7,303 nt of DNA from NCBI GenBank assembly GCA_965651815.1, contig CBFGTJ010000158.1, positions 1 through 7,303 of the forward strand. The letters are read 5' to 3'. The translations under genes and the position numbers were made by a program. Under the pieces are notes generated by a model. It had not been told where the DNA came from, searched no databases, and saw nothing but the letters and a program-made list of their open reading frames with translations. This stretch comes from CBFGTJ01 sp965651815. GTDB taxonomy: Bacteria; Actinomycetota; Acidimicrobiia; Acidimicrobiales; Microtrichaceae. Of this stretch, positions 6,060 through 7,303 are shown piece after piece; the first letter of the stretch is position 1, and every line of letters starts with the position of its first letter.

Positions 6060-6131
6060 ATGGAATTCGCGGTCGCGGATCGGCCGGGGCCTGTGGGACA
6101 CCACGGGAAGATCTTCCAGGAGGCAACATGA
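6060..6131 (+). CDS. Possible 23-residue leader peptide overlapping the hup start
   Basis: An ATG at 6060 opens a 23-codon frame (MEFAVADRPG, then PVGHHGKIFQEAT) whose TGA (6129-6131) overlaps the hup ATG as ATGA. It contains the hup Shine-Dalgarno. It has no ribosome binding site of its own; a poor -10-like TAGTTA lies 5 nt upstream, so it could be translated only if the mRNA starts near 6060. No Trp run or other attenuator-like codon run is present. It may well be a chance frame. Confidence 0.2.
   Translation: MEFAVADRPGPVGHHGKIFQEAT
6061..6072 (+). repeat. Direct repeat copy 2, TGGAATTCGCGG
   Basis: Second copy of the repeat starting at 6004, missing one C. It overlaps the start of the possible 23-codon leader ORF (ATG at 6060). 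Confidence 0.45.
6118..6123 (+). promoter_or_regulatory. Perfect Shine-Dalgarno (AGGAGG) of hup
   Basis: AGGAGG ends 4 nt before the ATG at 6128 and decides that start over any upstream in-frame codon. It is the only full-consensus ribosome binding site in the window, consistent with high expression of HU. Confidence 0.9.
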
Positions 6132-6412
6132 ACAAGACCGAGCTCGTCGAGACCATCGCCCAGCGCACCGACATCGGGAAGAAGGACGTGCTGGCCGTGC
6201 TCGACACGTTCGAGGACATCGCCGGCGAGGTGGTGGCCAAGGGCAAGGAGACCCTGACCATCCCGGGCTTCCTCAAGTTCGAGCAGACCAAGCGTGCGGC
6301 CCGCACCGGGCGCAACCCGCAGACCGGCGAGACGATCCAGGTCCCGGCCAGCAACGCCGTCAAGGTCACGGCGGGCGCCAAGCTGAAGAACCGCGCCAAG
6401 ACCGGGAAGTGA
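6128..6412 (+). CDS. hup: HU-family nucleoid DNA-binding protein, short actinobacterial type
   Basis: A 94-residue histone-like protein that binds and bends DNA as a dimer in the nucleoid. The N-terminal MNKTELVETIAQR dimerisation helices lead to LTIPGFLKF and to the DNA-binding arm with the signature ARTGRNPQTGETIQVPA; P64 of RNP is the proline that intercalates in the minor groove. The end, NAVKVTAGAKLKNRAKTGK, lacks the long Lys/Ala/Pro-rich tail of mycobacterial HupB, so this resembles the short HupA type of Streptomyces. IHF is less likely from the overall sequence. It has its own strong Shine-Dalgarno, an intergenic leader upstream and hairpins downstream, so it is probably a monocistronic, highly expressed gene unrelated in function to the trp genes before it. 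Confidence 0.96.
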   Translation: MNKTELVETIAQRTDIGKKDVLAVLDTFEDIAGEVVAKGKETLTIPGFLKFEQTKRAARTGRNPQTGETIQVPASNAVKVTAGAKLKNRAKTGK

Positions 6413-6415
6413 GCC

Positions 6416-6432
6416 CGGGGCCCCTGGCCCCG
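6416..6432 (+). terminator. Hairpin just after hup (first of two)
   Basis: CGGGGCC (6416-6422) pairs with GGCCCCG (6426-6432) around a CCT loop, beginning 4 nt after the hup stop. There is no U-tract. Together with the stronger hairpin 10 nt further on it makes a tandem terminator-like arrangement. Confidence 0.45.
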
Positions 6433-6442
6433 CACGATCATC

Positions 6443-6470
6443 GGAGGGCCACCCTGCGGGGTGGCCCTTC
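6443..6470 (+). terminator. Likely intrinsic terminator of hup, no U-tract
   Basis: AGGGCCACCC (6445-6454) pairs exactly with GGGTGGCCCT (6459-6468) around TGCG, a UNCG-type tetraloop closed by C-G. A G-T wobble (6444/6469) and a G-C pair (6443/6470) extend it to 12 bp. It is followed by CCGCGC, not by T residues, as is common for terminators in GC-rich actinobacteria. It ends 34 nt before the bcp -10 box. Confidence 0.75.
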
Positions 6471-6504
6471 CCGCGCTCGGCAGCCGACCGTCACCGCCCC
6501 CGCC

Positions 6505-6510
6505 TAGTCT
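6505..6510 (+). promoter_or_regulatory. Probable -10 box (TAGTCT) for leaderless bcp
   Basis: TAGTCT matches TANNNT and ends 7 nt before the bcp ATG at 6518; no Shine-Dalgarno is present. The box lies downstream of the hup terminator, so bcp needs its own promoter, which strengthens this call. The -35 region has only a weak CCGACC (6484-6489). Confidence 0.6.
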
Positions 6511-6517
6511 CCGGCCC

Positions 6518-7000
6518 ATGGCAGCGAGCACCACCGACACCAGCGGCACCCGGCTCCAGGTGGGCGACCGGGCGCCGGCGTTCCACCTCACGGACCAGCA
6601 CGGCAACAAGGTCCGGCTGTCCGAGCACAAGGGCCGGAAGGTGATGATCTTCTTCTACCCGAAGGCCAACACCCCCGGGTGCACGGCGCAGGCGTGCGGC
6701 CTGCGCGACGTCGCCGACGACATCGGCGACACGGTGGTCATCGGCATCAGCCCCGACCAGCCCGACAAGCTCAGCGACTTCGACCTGAAGCACGGGCTCG
6801 GGTTCACGCTGCTGTCGGACCCCGACCACGCCGTGGCGGACAAGTACGGCGTGTGGGGCGAGAAGAAGCTGTACGGCAAGAGCTACATGGGCATCATCCG
6901 CTCGGCGTTCCTCGTCGACGAGTCCGGCAAGCTCGAGCAGGTCTGGTACAAGATCAGCCCGAAGGACACGCCCAAGAAGCTGCTCGCCGCGCTCAAGTAG
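6518..7000 (+). CDS. bcp: Peroxiredoxin of the BCP/PrxQ type (thioredoxin-dependent thiol peroxidase)
   Basis: Reduces hydrogen peroxide and organic hydroperoxides in the cytoplasm, with thioredoxin restoring the enzyme. The 160-residue protein is of family length. The peroxidatic cysteine is C55 in NTPGCTAQACGLRD and the resolving cysteine C60 lies five residues later, as in E. coli Bcp, which also has Gln between them; T52 and P53 complete the active-site motif. FYPKAN, VVIGISPDQPDKL, FTLLSDPDHAVADKYGVWGEKK and the YMGIIRSAFLVDESGKL block are typical. An earlier in-frame start at 6461 is rejected because it would begin inside the terminator stem and only the ATG at 6518 gives the normal N terminus and has the TAGTCT box at 7 nt. 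Probably a single-gene transcript; the neighbour downstream is convergent. Confidence 0.96.
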   Translation: MAASTTDTSGTRLQVGDRAPAFHLTDQHGNKVRLSEHKGRKVMIFFYPKANTPGCTAQACGLRDVADDIGDTVVIGISPDQPDKLSDFDLKHGLGFTLLSDPDHAVADKYGVWGEKKLYGKSYMGIIRSAFLVDESGKLEQVWYKISPKDTPKKLLAALK

Positions 7001-7010
7001 CCGGCGGCGG

Positions 7011-7031
7011 GCCCGGGCGTCAGTCCCGGGC
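7011..7031. terminator. Hairpin between convergent genes, possible bidirectional terminator
   Basis: GCCCGGG (7011-7017) pairs with CCCGGGC (7025-7031) around a 7-nt loop. It begins 10 nt after the bcp stop, and the stop codon of the opposite-strand small gene (7020-7022) sits in the loop. It could serve both transcripts. No T-tract is seen on either side. Confidence 0.5.
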
Positions 7032-7196
7032 GCGGTCCGCTTCCATCAACCGGCGCTCGAACTCTGCGTCGGCCTTGTCGATCGCGATCTTGCGCACGGC
7101 GAGCATGGTGCCGATCGCGAGCGCCGCCAGCACGAGGCGCCGCAGCCAGCGCGGCCCGGTCCCTCCGTTCCCCTGCACGACCGTGTCATCGCCCAT
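7020..7196 (-). CDS. Small putative single-pass membrane protein, function unknown
   Basis: A 58-codon gene on the minus strand: MGDDTVVQGNGGTG, basic RWLRR (16-20), a hydrophobic segment at about 21-34 (LVLAALAIGTMLAV), then RK followed by a charged tail DKADAEFERRLMEADRARD likely to be helical. The hydrophobic core is short for a transmembrane helix unless extended through KIAI, so weak or peripheral membrane association is also possible. I do not recognise a family. Support for it being real: TAGCCT matching TANNNT lies 6 nt before the ATG on the minus strand, the frame fills the space between the tRNA promoter region and bcp, and a hairpin sits at its stop. As I recall, a small membrane protein gene (Rv2520c) also lies next to bcp in Mycobacterium tuberculosis, but I see no obvious sequence similarity to it. 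Confidence 0.7.
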   Translation of the reverse strand: MGDDTVVQGNGGTGPRWLRRLVLAALAIGTMLAVRKIAIDKADAEFERRLMEADRARD

Positions 7197-7202
7197 GCGC
7201 TC

Positions 7203-7208
7203 AGGCTA
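7203..7208 (-). promoter_or_regulatory. Probable -10 box (TAGCCT) for the small minus-strand gene
   Basis: Read on the minus strand, TAGCCT ends 6 nt before the ATG at 7196, again fitting a leaderless start. No Shine-Dalgarno or -35 consensus is seen. It lies within the region needed for the promoter of the divergent tRNA gene. Confidence 0.5.
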
Positions 7209-7219
7209 GGCCGTACCAG

Positions 7220-7225
7220 TACAGT
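7220..7225 (+). promoter_or_regulatory. Possible -10 box (TACAGT) of the tRNA-Leu gene
   Basis: TACAGT ends 10 nt before the first base of the mature tRNA, which would leave a 5' leader of a few nt for RNase P. The -35 position (around 7196-7202) has no consensus, so the call rests on the -10 alone. Confidence 0.4.
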
Positions 7226-7235
7226 TGATCTGCTC

Positions 7236-7303
7236 GCCCGGGTGGCGGAACGGTAGACGCGGCGGACTCAAAATCCGCTGTCCGAGAGGGCGTGTGGGTT
7301 CGA
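7236..7303 (+). tRNA. tRNA-Leu, anticodon CAA (3' end outside window)
   Basis: The first 68 nt of a class II tRNA. Acceptor 5' strand GCCCGGG (7236-7242), then TG, D stem GCG (7245-7247) with CGC (7258-7260), anticodon stem GCGGA (7262-7266) with TCCGC (7274-7278), loop CTCAAAA giving anticodon CAA at 7269-7271, which reads UUG. A long variable arm (about 7279-7293) is typical of Leu/Ser/Tyr tRNAs, and the T arm begins GTGGGTTCGA where the window ends. The matching T-stem and acceptor strands and the discriminator base lie beyond the window. The GCC...GGTGGCGGAA start and AAAATCCGC block are leucine-type. Confidence 0.93.

Larger units (their letters stand above)
5957..6127 (+). promoter_or_regulatory. 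Intergenic leader of hup with repeats, hairpin and palindrome
   Basis: This 171-nt stretch separates trpA from hup and is less GC-rich in its middle (about 6001-6065). It holds a doubled TCCCCAC (5973-5979 and 5982-5988), two GTTAC copies 11 nt apart (6040-6044 and 6051-6055), a TGGAATTC(C)GCGG repeat, a possible RNA hairpin at 6091-6106 (CTGTGG, loop GACA, CCACGG) and the 12-nt palindrome GGAAGATCTTCC at 6106-6117 immediately before the Shine-Dalgarno. TAGTTA (6049-6054) or TTACAT (6052-6057) could be a -10 element, but no pair of boxes is convincing. I infer that the hup promoter lies here and that hup is transcribed separately from trp. Confidence 0.5.

Noticed and set aside
6461..6517. 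Upstream start for bcp
   Set aside because: It would lie in the hup terminator stem, adds residues unlike the family, and lacks a ribosome binding site.
1..7303. Mobile element, CRISPR array, toxin-antitoxin or defence genes
   Set aside because: No transposase, integrase, terminal inverted repeats, spaced repeats or related proteins were seen; the partial tRNA end is outside the window, so an attachment site cannot be assessed.

Overview
This 7.3 kb window is very GC-rich (roughly 70-75% by eye) and is a chromosomal housekeeping region of an actinobacterium. The clues are the GC content, the short HupA-type HU protein, a dedicated set of trp genes in which several starts look leaderless (TANNNT box 6-9 nt before the start codon), and terminators without U-tracts. 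Acidimicrobiia or a neighbouring deep branch of Actinomycetota is my best guess, but the window alone does not prove it.

Layout. Bases 1-5956 are a tryptophan biosynthesis cluster on the + strand: the C-terminal half of trpE (cut by the window start), a YgfZ/CAF17-type folate-binding protein gene whose ATG overlaps the trpE stop (ATGA), a J-domain protein with two C-terminal membrane segments, then trpC, trpF, trpB and trpA. trpB and trpA overlap by 4 nt (GTGA). No trpG or trpD lies in the window, so the glutaminase subunit and anthranilate phosphoribosyltransferase must be encoded elsewhere or upstream. The visible Trp enzymes cover chorismate to anthranilate (TrpE, needing a glutaminase partner), phosphoribosylanthranilate to CdRP to indole-glycerol phosphate (TrpF, TrpC), and indole-glycerol phosphate to tryptophan (TrpA/TrpB).

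Bases 5957-6127 are a 171-nt intergenic leader containing repeats, a palindrome and a possible 23-codon leader ORF. It precedes hup (HU), the only gene here with a perfect AGGAGG ribosome binding site. hup is followed by two tandem GC hairpins that probably terminate it. Next comes bcp (thiol peroxidase/peroxiredoxin). Convergent to bcp is a 58-codon gene for a small putative single-pass membrane protein, with a shared hairpin between them. The window ends inside a tRNA-Leu(CAA) gene on the + strand, whose promoter region is shared, divergently, with the small membrane protein gene.

The enzymes are conventional and intact at the residues I could check. The points most worth a second look are the repeated leaderless-start signature, including inside the trp cluster; the two non-tryptophan genes between trpE and trpC, one of them an unusual membrane-anchored J-domain protein; the presence of a dedicated trpF in an actinobacterium; and the structured hup leader. 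I see no mobile element, CRISPR array, toxin-antitoxin pair or defence system.
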